NCBI GenBank assembly: GCA_950022655.1
Contig: OX465579.1
Location: 38,667,950 to 38,731,949 of the forward strand
Direction of reading: 5' to 3'
Source: Alentia gelatinosa
Lineage: Eukaryota > Annelida > Polychaeta > Phyllodocida > Polynoidae
Length of the DNA stretch: 64,000 nt
The position numbers were made by a program, and so were the translations under genes. The notes below the pieces were generated by a model, which was not told the DNA's origin, searched no databases, and saw nothing but the letters and a program-made list of their open reading frames with translations. This document shows positions 22,891-36,087 of this stretch, piece by piece (the stretch's first letter is position 1; every line of letters begins with the position of its first letter).

Positions 22891-25800
22891 TGTAAACCAG
22901 CAAGAAAAGCTTAACCATGAGTTAGTCCCGGTATACCCTCAGGGACCTCTGGGGTGTTAGATAAACAAAGCAAATTCTCCATTACACAATTCCTCAGCAT
23001 GGCTTACTCAGAGGTCTACTCAAGAAAGAAGAAACATCATAAATAGGTTGATGAATGTGATTTATTCGATGGATGTATATAACAATGACTTTGTTAGACA
23101 CAGTCACGCGATTCAATAACAATGATTGATATGAAATCTACAATGACGTCACAGAAACAGCAGTGTTAGAAACAAGGCGAACATGCACTCACCCACACAC
23201 AAACAATTAGTTCAAAAATAAAGAACAAATGAATCCGAAGCTGCGACCACTCCAAAATTGGTCCCAAACACGGGGCACAAATTTCCAACACAATGACAAG
23301 TACAAATTAAGCGATCATCTTCCAAGAAGAGATTTTAATGCTGACTGAGAAAGTACACGTCCTACGTCGCCAGGAATCTAAACGCTTATACTAAGTACAG
23401 CAACACTATGATAGAATAGATATCAATTAGTTGGCTTTTTATGTGGTTTAGACCCTGCCTCTCGTTGACGGGCCTTTACCCTTCTCTATCGTGTAGATCC
23501 ACGACGCTCAGTTTCCAATACGGGAAACGAATATATTATATATCAATAATTATGGCAAGACAAGACTGGCAACTTCTTTGGTCGTTTGTACTCTATACTT
23601 ACTACCGTCAAAAGACCAGGAAAGCCTTAGGTGTAATAATCTTGAAAATGCAGCCCAAGTTTCTCTTAATTAGAGAGCAGCATAGTCAACCAAAAGTCAC
23701 CATCACTAGACTCAAGGGCCGCTTCTAAAACGAAACCTAGATGCATGTATATCCTTTTTTCCAGTGTACAGGGAATACTCCTCCTGGTTAATCTCTTCGT
23801 GTTTAAACCATATCCTAGTAGTTCAGTTTTTGTTAATGTTCAACTTTAGTTGAGAGATAGGACTGACTATATGGTTATTCTACGGAAATTCTTCTGAAAT
23901 AGGTACCGTATCCAGTTTTTACAAAACGGTAAAATATACAGTTAAATTCGGTCCTGATAATACTCATCTTCTGACATCAAAATTTTGATGGAAAGTAATT
24001 ACTAGTCACTGCTTATATTTTAAACATTCAAAACTACGTCAATCAAAATAAATTCTCAATCTAATTAGCTCAGTTTTACTTTAATATGTTAAGGTAAACC
24101 GCCGCACTATTTGGCTGCTGAGGTCAGACCTTCATTCCTACTTCCTATTCTAGACTGACCCGCCGCCTAGCGGGCACAGTCTGATATGTAAGGAACAACA
24201 GTACAGACACGAGGTCATGGGGTCAGTTACATAGTATTGCTTCGGGGTCATGAGATACACAGGTTTATATTGGCACAGAATTGGATTATTTGGCAGAGAT
24301 AATTTGCGCCATGCTGTCGACTATAGATATATATTCTAATTTATTTTTCTAATCAAAACAGACCTTGGGTTTACAAAGCCGGTTAGTTACCACAAGTGTT
24401 GAGGTATGGCTACGTTTGCCGTAGTCGCATAACCTTGACAAAAAATGAATGTTTAGGGTCACCATCAAACCATAGGAGAATGGTTATGTATGCTATTCTC
24501 AAGTAAAGGAATCATATAATTCATGTATAATTCAAGAGTAGAAACCGAGTGTTTCAGTCCCGGTACAGATTCAAGCGATATAGGTTCAAATACAAAATTC
24601 TAGACTAGTACTTAGGTGAACTATGAACCAAATGTTTTGTGTTAACCCCCAATAAAAGTTAAATCTTTTAGATCTAAGGATTCAAGTTTAAACGAGTCAA
24701 ATAAATCTCAAAATTCCTAACCACGAGATTAATGTTCACAAGTATATCAGTCCCCGCATAATTTTTATCATTAATTCCCTAGCAGAGCTAGAACATTAGT
24801 GATATTAATCAATATGTTGTATCATCCTTTCTAGGATTCATAACCCAGTGGTCTAAGACCACAGCAAGATTTTTTTTTAAACAAAAGATTCATCTCATTT
24901 CATGGATTATTCTGCAATAACCAATATACGGTTTTAGCAATTCAAATGATTTTAGAACCCCACAAAGTACATACATCATTTACCCGAATATAAGTGACAA
25001 CTGTGTTAACTTCCCGATAGCATAAGCCAATGGCACGTACAGAAACAGCGGCTTCGACAAACAAGAAGAGAAATGGAATTTCTCAAAGATATTTCAAGCC
25101 CAGATTGCACTGTCAGAAGTAACCGAAGATCACAATCAATAACATTATTATTGATCCCTAAGACAGTTACATAAGGAATTTTACAATTCTGATAACTCAT
25201 GTGTTGTATTTTCTCATTAGATTCTTTTATAATAATCTCAAAACAACATTTACTATAATCATAGAAGCAATAACATCGAACAACTGAACAGTGTTTTTTA
25301 ACTTATCAATTTTAGAGACATTCTATGAAGTTCGACAACTTCAGCTGATCATTTGGCAACCTTAGGAAATAGTAATATGTTTTAGTAAACAAATTTACCA
25401 GTGGATCCTGACGTGTTACCGATATGTAACATTTACTAATCATCTTAAGCTGGGTCCATTCTCATATTCACCACAGACCTTTCCAAGACAATACCAGTCA
25501 CCACAGAAGAGAAACGTATTATAGCCCAGGGAGTTCGTTTGAACATTTAAAAACCTAGTGGGCAGATAAATCAATGGTAGCTATGAAACCCCAGACAAGT
25601 GACATCCCAGACGGCTATGAGTTTTCTTGAAGGTCAGTTTTACATGAGATAAATGAGACACTTTCTGGGGTTTTCCATGGGAAACCAACGTGAATAGCAG
25701 ATACCTATTCACAAAACAGCACTTCTCGAGGCCCTTAGGCCTTAGCCGATGAGTGGTGCAAGAATAGAACTCTAGTTATAGTCAAATCTCTGAAAGGCAT

Positions 25801-27055
25801 ATTCTTGATAATCTCAAAAAGCCTCTTTTAAATCTATTTTCGTATTTTCATGTCTATTCAGCGAAGATTTCGAAGGCAAAATTATTATGTAAATCAAGCC
25901 AGTGTAAATTGGGCCATTTTACCAATTGGGTTTGGATAGATTGGCCAAAAAGTTAGATTTACTCATTTGACATTAGAATGAATCGCAAGGATCCAGTTTT
26001 TACTAAAACTTTGAACCGTAAGATATGCCTAACGCCGAAGCCTCATTTTAGTTGTCGCTGGAAGTAGTTTCCTAAACAGGTATCTGCTGTTTCAGTAGGT
26101 TTGGTTTGACTTACTATGGGAATGAACCCAAGGGCAGTGTAATAAGACCACGCGGGTAATATTAGGGAGATGCATTATTATGAGATACTTCATAGCATTT
26201 ATCCCAGTGGATACCCGATGCTTGTTAAAAAACAATGTTGACGGGGATATGCTATTCCCAATAACAATCATCAACCTACAGGTGGTCGAGACAGACAAAA
26301 TGATATGGTAATCACATGGTGTAGCGTTTAAGCCTTCCAGAACACCTTTTACGTACCCAGCAGCACACACCTGCAAATGTTTGCACCGTACACTAATCGC
26401 TGCCTAGCAGCAACTGCTCGGCTATCTTGGTGATATGAATTGCTGCCTAATTGGATTCGCAAGGTGGAACTTGACATTCACTGCACTTATCCTTTATGGT
26501 CAAGGGACCTGTGCTTTCGATACGTTTGAACCAGTCAGCTAAAATAACTGACTCCAACCAGTGCTGAACGCAATATTCAAAAAGTACATTGCATTTCCTG
26601 AATAAGTTCCAAGTCTTATTCCTATGACCTTTACAGGCTTACTCCGCAAACTTCATAAATCAAATACAGTGGATAAATGGCTCACGCCATAGCTCCATCT
26701 TCACAGATTGTAAAGCCTCATTTTGCAGGTGAAAAAATGAAGGGAAATTCTTTCAACAGTGCATGTCTACCTGTTTGTCTGTGGTATACTATTTCTCTAG
26801 AAAATACTTGTTTTCTGAACACAATGCATAACATTTATATTATAAACAATATGGCTACTTAGAAATACTGCAATGTTCCATCTGTTATCTCTGTGTAAAG
26901 AAACAGGAAAGCCACATTGATAAAGGCTAGTGAGACCATGTCGTTTACGATGCCCTGGTGACAGAAGCGACGACTGTAGACTAAACTTGGACCCTTGTGG
27001 TAAACAAAAGAGTTTTTTTGGCGTGTGAGAGTTGTAGGAGGTGCGTCCAATATGC
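22891..27055. other. Intergenic, nothing recognised
   Basis: Over 4 kb of AT-rich DNA with no splice-bounded coding segment, repeat family or RNA gene that I could support. A small palindrome-like stretch lies near 24100-24190. The right part probably includes the 3' UTR of the REX1BD homologue. Confidence 0.4.
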
Positions 27056-30000
27056 TCAGACGTCAAGCATGTCTTCTGATTCATACTTTAGCTCCTCGAC
27101 ATGTTCGTTGATCCGCTCCACGACTTCCCGTAAACTAAATGAGGAAAAAGACGGGCAAAGCTAAACTACAAGCGACTACAGACATTCCAGTTATCGTAGT
27201 ATTGAATTCGATTAAGTATCTAACAGTATGACTACTGAGAGGCGGTCATATCTGACCATACCCTTTAAACCAAGGAGTTCAAATAAGGAGCCTAAGTACA
27301 AATACATCGCACACGCTGACATACAAATGACTGAGATCTCATTTTCTAAAAGTGATTATTAATTCATTTTCTACTGGATTAAAGCTAGGGAGATCGTGAC
27401 TAGGGTTTCTCATGAGAATTTTCTCCGGATTCCGGACAAGTTCAGATACCTCAAGAGAAATCCTGGTTAATAATAGAGTTAAAGAAACAAGTCTTCACCA
27501 TCTCGGTGAAATTGCATACATCCACTCTCAGAGGATTTTATTTTCTAAAGGTATCATTCTTATTTTCTAAATGAATGGCTAGAAACTGCAGATCTTTTCA
27601 CCATCTATATTTTGAGAACAATAAGTTCGTTATACATTGAATAAAGATATTGGTAAATCATAACGTGTCAGGTTTTTGCAATATTTCATCCGTTAGATAA
27701 TATATTTTTCCCTTATTCTCAGAGTTAATTACTGCGCACTTTTCCAGTCCAACCAACCTGTGTTTAAGGTCAACCACCTCCTCCTGGTAGGAAATTTCAT
27801 CGTGGTGATCGATCACATTTTGCTTGGCAATCTGCATCTTCGCCGTCTGAAAGTATACACAAGACGTCATTTACCAGTCCTAGCAAAACCAAGAGGACGT
27901 CCACAAGAAACAGATTCTAATGCTTTTGATTAGAATTGCGCATGTAATGGGTGGTAGTATATCCATTGACTCACCTTTTCAGACATACTTGATTGAGAAA
28001 ACGTAAACAGTGGGATACTGTATGGCCATAAAAACTTATATCCAAAACAGAAATCATAATCCTATCTGTACTTAGAAAGCTATAAAAAGCAAAAATGTGG
28101 TCAGGTCGCCTAGTAACTCTACAAGCAGTGTACTGCAGTAGGCTATAGCCATAACCTAAAGACCAACTGTTCACCTGCTAATAAAAGTATTACCGTTATT
28201 TGACTAACAACCATGTTTTAGTTGATTCATACGGAACAGGGTTCAATATTTTGCAGTACATACCCTTGTTTTTTACGGTATTTCTATGTCATATGGTGAT
28301 ACGGAGCGTATTTACAGTATCTAAGCCATGGGTATATGATGAATAAAGATCGAATGTATCCACAGATCAAATTACAGATCTTCCTAGGGAAGTACAGCCG
28401 CCCACCCCCATCCATCACCATCTGTTTTAGAGAAAGAGTACATATAAGCTACAGAATAAAAAATACAAACTATACGTACTAACTCCAGCTTGAGCTTTTC
28501 CTCTTCTTGCACCTTTCCGATGAATTTAGCGACCTCTGGTAGCGAATGTTCACTCCCAATTTTGTTTTCGATGTCCATAATTTCATCCGAAATCTTTTTG
28601 AATGTTTGTGTGATTTCGTGAACAAGTTGGCGGTACATGGGAAAATTGTAGTTCGGTGTTGCCGATAGATACGCTTGATGACCTCTGAAAGTAGCAGTTG
28701 AGGTACATGTTACTTTAACAACGCAATTATGCATACAGTTACTAGAAATGACCATCGAGGGAGACAAGAAACACCGAATATTTGTCGAATGATTTTCCTG
28801 TAATGCGTAAGAGTTTTCCTCTGACACAGTGGATCTCACAAGAAAGATGTATGGTATTCATACTAAAAGAACATCAGAATTGGACAGTTTATCAATGTCC
28901 TTGAATAAAATATCTATATCTTAATTTTGGCGTAAAGGCATTAGTTATGAGAAATGTACCTTTTATTAGTGAGGAGGTGCATGGTACTAAGTGGATGTAA
29001 ATATGTCGACATAAATGTCTGTGCCAAAACAATTTCCTATATGTATGTAGTCTGGAAAGTGGTCTCGAGTCGGAGTCACTTTAAAAAAAAAATTGAACTG
29101 TCAACACGGATGATCTAACACGTACGATGACTTTTCTCGATACACTACAGGCAGAATGTACAGGAAATAAGTATTCTGAAAACACATATCACAGATGTAT
29201 CTATTGTTTCTCTTTCCATATACTTCGGTCCATTCGTCAGGAGGGAGTGGTTTGGCGAAAATAACCGGGTACAGATTCTATACCTACTTTAATCATGCTG
29301 TTTACCATTATACGGTGAGATAAGGAGTCTGTAACTACTCTGTAAGATAATTAATATAAATTGATACTAGCCTGGGGTAATGAATACTTCAAGTCAATTA
29401 ACACTGGGGTATTAGAGCACGACATAAATATATGAAAACTAGATCATATGCACATGAACAGAATTTTTTTCCAGTGCCTCATCCTATTATGATTAAGAAT
29501 ATCAAATCTAGGTATAATAATTATGTTGCCGGTATGGGTATCGTAGTCTGCAATGCAACAACGATGGCCAACGTCAGACATGGATATTTGAATTTGCCGA
29601 ATCAATCAATATTCCTGATATTATCCTCTTGATTAAAATAGACCGGCAACTAGAGAACATATTTACTAAAATGATTAATGAATTTCATTGCTAAATCGAA
29701 CGAGGTTATATTTTAAAAGGTTAACAAACTAGATCAAATTATCTACATGTATACCTTTTCATTTAAATAGATTTTAGTTAATTTACTAACATTTCGTCTT
29801 AAAGAGCCCATATGAAGCAGCATAAATATCTACAGAACAAAAGACAGAGTGTTGAATAACTAGACGGCAAGAACAGTGGTGGTAACAGCATATCTAATAA
29901 GGTGACCATCAGAATAGATAGCCTAGGGTTAGCATCATCATGAGTCAACCGTTCACGCGACGGTAGAGGTCACATTTTGGGCAGAAATAGTGAAATCATG

Positions 30001-30918
30001 GACAGTAGACTCTAGAGTATACAGTCTATGTTGAAAATAATGGGAGAAAAGCCCGGAACATGCTTTCATTACATGAAACCTCACATCACATGACGTTTTG
30101 TCTACCCCTATTCAACCAAATCGTTCTTAAATTTGATTTTTTTTCCCTTCAAATAATTGATTAGTTCCTTATCTGTAGTCGCCATCGACCCACATGCAAT
30201 TTCTCCACGTGCAGTAATGCGAACTTACATATGAAGCATGGAACGGGTTGTAAAAGAAACAATATAGAATATATGTATATAGTAATAAACATCAATTTTC
30301 AAACGAACCAATGCAAACTGAAAGGCACAAGTCCAACCAGTTTGAAGGGTCAGTGAGTGTCCAGAGACGGGTATCGAAACCAGTCGCAGTATCTTGTGTG
30401 GGGACATAACCCCAGCGCAAGACACCCAACACAGGACGAGAACACAGAAGTAGAGCACAGGGTCGTGGAGTAGAACTGGGTGCCCGCTACTCCCTGACGG
30501 GTGAGAGCAAAATCATAAAAGCGTGAGTGAACGTACATACACAGAGGAGCTAGAAAGTAGTCAGGAGAAGTAGAGCCGAGACTAGCTATGTGGGGGAAGA
30601 GTGTCACGACCGTCACGACTGAAGAGTGTAGCAGAGGAGGAGGGAATTAGGGAGTCTGTCATAGTAAACAAATGGACCTGAGAGTCAGTTAGTAGTAGCA
30701 GCAGTAGTAGAGGTGACGAAAAAACAGCGCAGCCGTAGTAGAGGTCAAACACGGTGGGAACTACTTAATGATGACCAACATATTACTAATCAATTTATTG
30801 TAATTATGTAATTGGCTCCGGGGTGGAGGACTTACTCTTCAAATAGTGTATAAGTTTGTACTCTTTCTTCTTGGAGCTCATAAAACCGTTTTAGAAGTGC
30901 TACAGCTTCGTCGGATGC
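27056..30918 (-). CDS. REX1BD: REX1BD (C19orf60) homologue, first exon not located
   Basis: Four exons join in phase: 30918-30836, 28684-28480, 27846-27758 and 27134-27056 (TGA). They give 151 residues. The helical segments match the family in order: ALLKRFYELQEERVQTYTLF, EGHQAYL, then YRQLVHEITQTFKKISDEIM, KVQEEEKLKLEL, and the end REVVERINEHVEELKYES. Human REX1BD has a similar 'FFELQEERV', 'FRAYL', 'YRELVH', 'LQEREKEKLQL' and 'ELRYE' order. The name comes from similarity to algal Rex1-B, linked to DNA repair; the animal function is poorly known. The first located exon starts in phase 0 after a strong acceptor (ttttccctttcag), so a short ATG exon lies upstream. One weak candidate begins at the minus-strand ATG at 31326, with a donor near 31275. 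Confidence 0.82.
28083..28188 (-). repeat. Left-end fragment of the minisatellite-bearing element
   Basis: In reverse orientation, this matches the first roughly 105 bp of the elements at 10086 and 16966 (inverted: TTAGCAGGTG, then TTTAGGTTATGGCTATAGCC). It stops at the same terminus, which supports TTATTAGCAGG as the true left end. It lies in an intron of the REX1BD homologue. Confidence 0.75.
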
Positions 30919-32129
30919 CTGAAAGGGAAAATTATCGACGGTGAAGGTGTTATAATTTGAATGTACGAGGATGTTTCCCAGGTAACAGTTGCCACGGCAG
31001 TAAGGTGGTCATGTGAGAAATACGTAACGGGGTAACCAGTCACTGCTCTACAACTCCAGCGTACACTTTAGCACACTCTATCGTGATACTCCATGTTTCC
31101 TTCTGACATTTGTATTTGACTGCGTATATGTGCTGATCTGTTGGTGAGGGGAAAATATCATATTTAAGGAAAGACAATAGCAAAATGAATAGCATAACCT
31201 GTTTGATGTGAACACATCCCCAAAAGTAATGAATACATATGACATACATGTACTAAGTTCACTCCGCTCACCTACATAGCTACAAGAGGGAATGTAAGAC
31301 TTGCCAGCTCTGGACAAATCCCACATATACGCATTCGCGTAATGGTAATTACGATATCATAAAGCAAATTCTACAAATTACTGTATTTGAGATGTGTCCC
31401 ATATTCTCGACGTGGTTAATTGCTTCTCATATTAAAGGCAATCAAGAACCAAGACTAATTTAACCCTTTCTAGGCGAGCAGAATGTGGAGAGGCAGTAGC
31501 CACAGGACCGAGGATGCCCTTGATAGGCAGTATGTCACGAGGTGGGGGTGGGGTGAAGATGCCTCAAAGCAGCCACTAACATTTAACTTGTCCAATTGTT
31601 TTAGTATCGCATATTTGCCATGAGTAAACAATATACTGGTTTCCACACAAATTTTTCCATATTGTTTTTCCTATATTTGTTGAAAATAAATTGAATTTGT
31701 CGCAAATGCATTAAGTCATGAAATGTTCACCATTCGTGTACATATTGCCTAAAGGAGTTCTCATCCTTCGTCTATATATTGCCTTAATGCATTCTCATAT
31801 GGAAAGGGTTATATACAGCTAAGAAAGTAATGATGTGTAAGAATGTAGCATGCGACTGATAAACCACCCATGAATAGGGTATCCAAAAGGGTGGAACGTT
31901 GAGCGCACCCACCCATGACTGTACTTCACACTTCAGTCTTTTTGCATACTAGACAAGTGATGGTGTTTTTATATATGGTCAAATCAGTAGGTCGGGAGGA
32001 TGGGGGTTCATGTCAAGGTACACTTGTACCTTAAAGGACCTGACCTTGTCAGTCAACTCTGACCAAAGATGAACTTAACCAAGCAGATCAGCAGCCACCA
32101 AGGTCTGGTTGGCAGATGAAGAAAGTAAG
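30919..32129. other. Upstream region of the REX1BD homologue
   Basis: The first exon of the REX1BD homologue should lie in this stretch or further right. No convincing ATG exon with a phase-0 donor was found. Around 31735-31805 there is a short imperfect duplication around ttctcat, with no other structure. Confidence 0.3.
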
Positions 32130-32345
32130 CGGTGAAATTATTGATTACATACATCCCGATGCCATAGGCAGAGGGATGTATTTGATCAATAACTTTACCA
32201 AGTATTTTGACGTACGAAGAGAGTCAGCCTGTTTTTGTATTATCATATGCCTAAAAATGACGAAATTTGATCCAGTCACGTGATCACATACCCCGTACGT
32301 CACAGTGTGACGTGCGGGTATAAATACGCCATGGGTAGGAGCGGG
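32130..32345. repeat. Imperfect palindromic repeat
   Basis: Arms TTATTGATTACATACATCCC and its near inverse (GGGATGTATTTGATCAATAA) flank a short centre (GATGCCATAGGCAGA). A further inverted pair around GTACGTCACAGTGTGACGTGC lies to the right. This resembles the other foldback elements but lacks the GCGAAGC apex. Confidence 0.5.
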
Positions 32346-34700
32346 CAGTACACGCAGTTGATACTGCAATAGGTATATATAATAACAAATATTATGGGAT
32401 CATGAATTTAAATATTCAGTTGAGGTCATGAAAAAAGGATTTTTTTGGGGGTGAAATTAATTGCCTCAGAGAGACTGAGTAAACATGTAAAACACATCGT
32501 TATTGGCCATGGAAGGAGGCTGGGGTGTGTAGGGAGGTTTCAAGTACTATTTATTGATGTAAGCATTCTCTCTTTCTTTTACACAAGAAGAAAGAATTTT
32601 ATAAAAATGAAAACAATGATTTCCTTGGGAAACTGCCATCCCTGAATACTGATATTCAATAATTATGCTATCTCATTTCATTTTCCACAAATAAATTAGG
32701 ATTATATAGTGAGATTCAACACTCATTTTCTCAGGATATATCACCTGAAAATGAGGTACAGTCAACCCCGTTAGGTAGGGCACCCTCTCCTCCGAGTCAA
32801 AGCAGTCGGATTTACAGGGTATACGTACTGCTCAATGGCTACAATAAACAAGAACGTATACATTTCCGTTTTGTGGAAATTGGCTGCATCCAGGGATTAA
32901 AGGGGCTCGAACCTCATGGCCAATTAGCCAAATTCTGGGATTGCCACCCACTAGCTTGTATTGTAACTATGTACTTCAGGTATTGGATTTGTCTAAATTC
33001 CAATATAGTGGACAGTCGAAATAGTTGGCGACTCATTACTTTGGACAAGGTCCTAATATTGTCCACATTTTAAGGTCATCCCCGGTTTAAAATGGTCTAT
33101 ATAAAGAAGCCGTAAGTGTTTGTCCTCAGCCTAGTCGTATATAGTGGTCACTACGTCGGTGGTGTTATCAGAAACAGAGCCACCATGTTCTGGCAGGGGT
33201 AAGCTTGGGTTGTTTGATACTCCATTAGGCCAATTATAAACGGAAAAATGAAACAGTAAAACTGTGTCGGTGTTCCGCAAAGTGTTCTAGGGGTGATGCT
33301 TTACAGTTTGTTTGGTGTTTTTTTTGGTTTTTTTAAAAAAAATCCAAATCATTGTTCTCAACGCTTTCACATTGTTCTTCCGAAGTTTCGTTCGATTTTA
33401 CAACATTTTAAAAAAAAAATTGTATAAGACAATTACAAGACTAATAACTGATGGACCGATTACAACAACCATACCATGACTAGCTTCGTGTGAGGGGAAA
33501 ACTATGCACAGATTTTGACTTAAAATGTATGGTACATATGTGTGCATTTCTGGCAACATTAACCTTCATCAAGTACCACGGTAACAAGTTCAGAGATATG
33601 TATCTATACCACAAACCTTAAACCTTTGAACGTATCAAATAATCCTCCTTTTTTTAAAATTTCTTTATTGGTTTTCTATAATACATGCTATAGCCTCTGA
33701 ATCAATGTATCATATTTCTAAAAAAAAAACTTCCCCATTTGCTAAAGATTTATATTTGCCCATAAATTACACTTTAATTTTTGCGATCTTGACCTCATGT
33801 GCCCCATTTAACAGGGGTATATATTTAGCATTCGAATTTCAAATCTAAGCCCATACTGAATTAGGGCGTAAAAAATGCACCCCAGTGCTTACTACTAGTT
33901 GAATATCTATTCGGTGTCGTATCTAATATTGCAGGGAACTAGATTTTGCAGTATGTCAAATCAACACCATTATCATATGATTAGGAACTCGTGAATATCC
34001 ATAATACCAATATACATATGTATAAATTATGAGTAGGATATAATTCATGTGGAAGAGTATAGTCCGGACCTTGATTTTGCCGTATAAATCGAATGCCCGT
34101 CATATCAGTGGCTATCTAAAATACATCCCCATTATTCCTTATATCTCAATATAGGGACTCAAGCAAATAAAGGTTTATTTTTTCCAACTTCACATGTCAC
34201 TAAGGTCAAAGGTCATATCAGGTTCCGAAAGATGTTACAAGGCAGCGTGAGTCTCTCTGGTCGCGAATAGATGTACGCGTAGATGCGCAAAATCCCAATC
34301 AAAATTATGTGTATGAAGACGATGCGTACATCCACTCTACTGCTCGCGACCACTGTGAGAGAGACCGGGTGTGTGCACGGGTTTATTTCCCCCGCGCCGC
34401 CTACCTTCTCTATTACGGTCCGGCCCTGCCCAATCAAAATTATGTCTGAGTGATAGCTATTCTAAAGCGATAATGGGGAGTTTAGTAACCTCTGGAGGGT
34501 CTATAGAATTCGATGCAATTATATTAAATGTTCAGTGGAACAAGAGTGAGAAAATAAATACATTTTGTTTGTGGCCACATTCCCTGTCAGACCCTGATCA
34601 AAGAAAACGTCACTAGGCAGTAACCGTGTTGCATATCTCAGGAGTGGCTTCACTTCTGACTTTAAATTTTAGCGACAAAAGGGTGGAGTGTTGTCTGCAG
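32346..34700. other. Intergenic, nothing recognised
   Basis: AT-rich DNA with several A/T homopolymers (33300-33420, 33720). At 34250-34345 there is a short inverted pair (gtctctctggtcgcga / tcgcgaccactgtgagagagac). No gene is supported. Confidence 0.4.
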
Positions 34701-34739
34701 CACCTGTTTGCAGTGTTTCACAGTAACATACTCCACAGA

Positions 34740-35100
34740 TAATAACACGAATATTTGGATTACTATATACCCATGCCGTATTTACTGTAAATACGTACCG
34801 TTTTGACATATAACGTAAAAATACTGTACGGACCACTGGTCCGTACACTAAAATATGGACCACCTTGCCAAACACGTTTATTAACATATCGGTTGTTAAA
34901 AAATTAAATTAATGATTTTAATTTTTTTTGGGGTATATAGTAAATATATAACGTCCAACCATGCTAGTACAAGTGACAGAACTCGATGATAATTTACGGT
35001 TTGTACAGAACTCGGCATAAATGCCTCGTTCCATACCAACCGTAAATTACCATCTCGTTCTGTGACTTGTACAGCATGGTCAGGACGTTTTATATAAATA
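34740..35100. repeat. Imperfect palindromic repeat, related to 1985-2190
   Basis: Left arm (CCATGCTAGTACAAGTGACAG, about 34960) and right arm (CTGTGACTTGTACAGCATGG, about 35060) face each other, with ATAATTTACGG and CCGTAAATTA inside. The left arm and its flank recur at 1990-2190 (GTCCTGACCATGCTGTACAA), where the right arm is missing. Confidence 0.6.
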
Positions 35101-35852
35101 CTACTCAATGTCCCTTGCCTATCGTAGTTCAACCTTAATATTCAAAGATAAACAGTCTCCATGCCCTCATATCTGATAATAGCAGACACCCAGAATAGAT
35201 ATAGCACAAGTTCATTGTAGCAGCAATTGATATCAATACTAGATCTAGACCCAATGTTTAATATTAAATCATTATCAATTATTTTGTGTTTGCCACTGTA
35301 TAGAATGGTGTTTACAACGACAGCCTTGATGGTTCACAATCACATTGGTACACTCCTTGATGCAGGCTACTATGTTTGTGGAGTTGGTAAAATTAAAGAA
35401 ACCAGGTTCTAACCAGTTTAGATCTATACTGTAAATAAAAATTGAAGGACCTTGACTTGACTTCGGTTTTCATCGTCTGAGTCAATGCCAATGGTTGTTG
35501 AGGGGAAGACACAGTGATCATCAATTCAAGGCAGTCTTTCTTCAAGTTCAAGTATTACAAAAGATATCATTGAATTGATGAAATGATTGCGTGGGTAGGT
35601 TCAATGCTATCTCGACTGTCATCGTGACAAATGTAATAAACTTACCATTTTCATGTTTGTGTAAAAACACAAATTATTTGGCAGGGACAATGCGCCGACG
35701 ATGTGTAAGGATACCTCCTTTGGCCTTGTGGATAGATGCGCAATGACCTGCGCATTCCTGAACACATGTGACCAAGATGGCACACTGCACCGCTAGAGCA
35801 ACCTTCTGAAACTCGTTTTGCGGTACAATAAACTGGAGCGGCGCAGTATGAC

Positions 35853-35864
35853 CAAGATGGCGGC
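35853..35864 (+). promoter_or_regulatory. YY1-type site upstream of PIGW
   Basis: CAAGATGGCGGC is an exact match to the long YY1 consensus, which in many housekeeping genes lies at or just after the transcription start in the sense direction. It sits about 235 bp before the PIGW ATG in that orientation, so PIGW transcription may start near here. The family knowledge is established; its use here is inferred. Confidence 0.45.
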
Positions 35865-36087
35865 GCCCATGGAAGTAGGAGCGATACACAGCTTCGCCTT
35901 ATAAACTTTGACTGTTTTATGAAAAAATGATCTACTTAGAGCATCTGGATTCTGTACATCAATAGAATATATACACAGTGATATAGGCATACTAAATGAT
36001 AATGGAGTATTGCTGTACTTGTCGTACATGCAGCATCTGATGACGTGATGTGTAGTCTTTTCCGGCCCGTCAAGGAAAACTGTAAAC

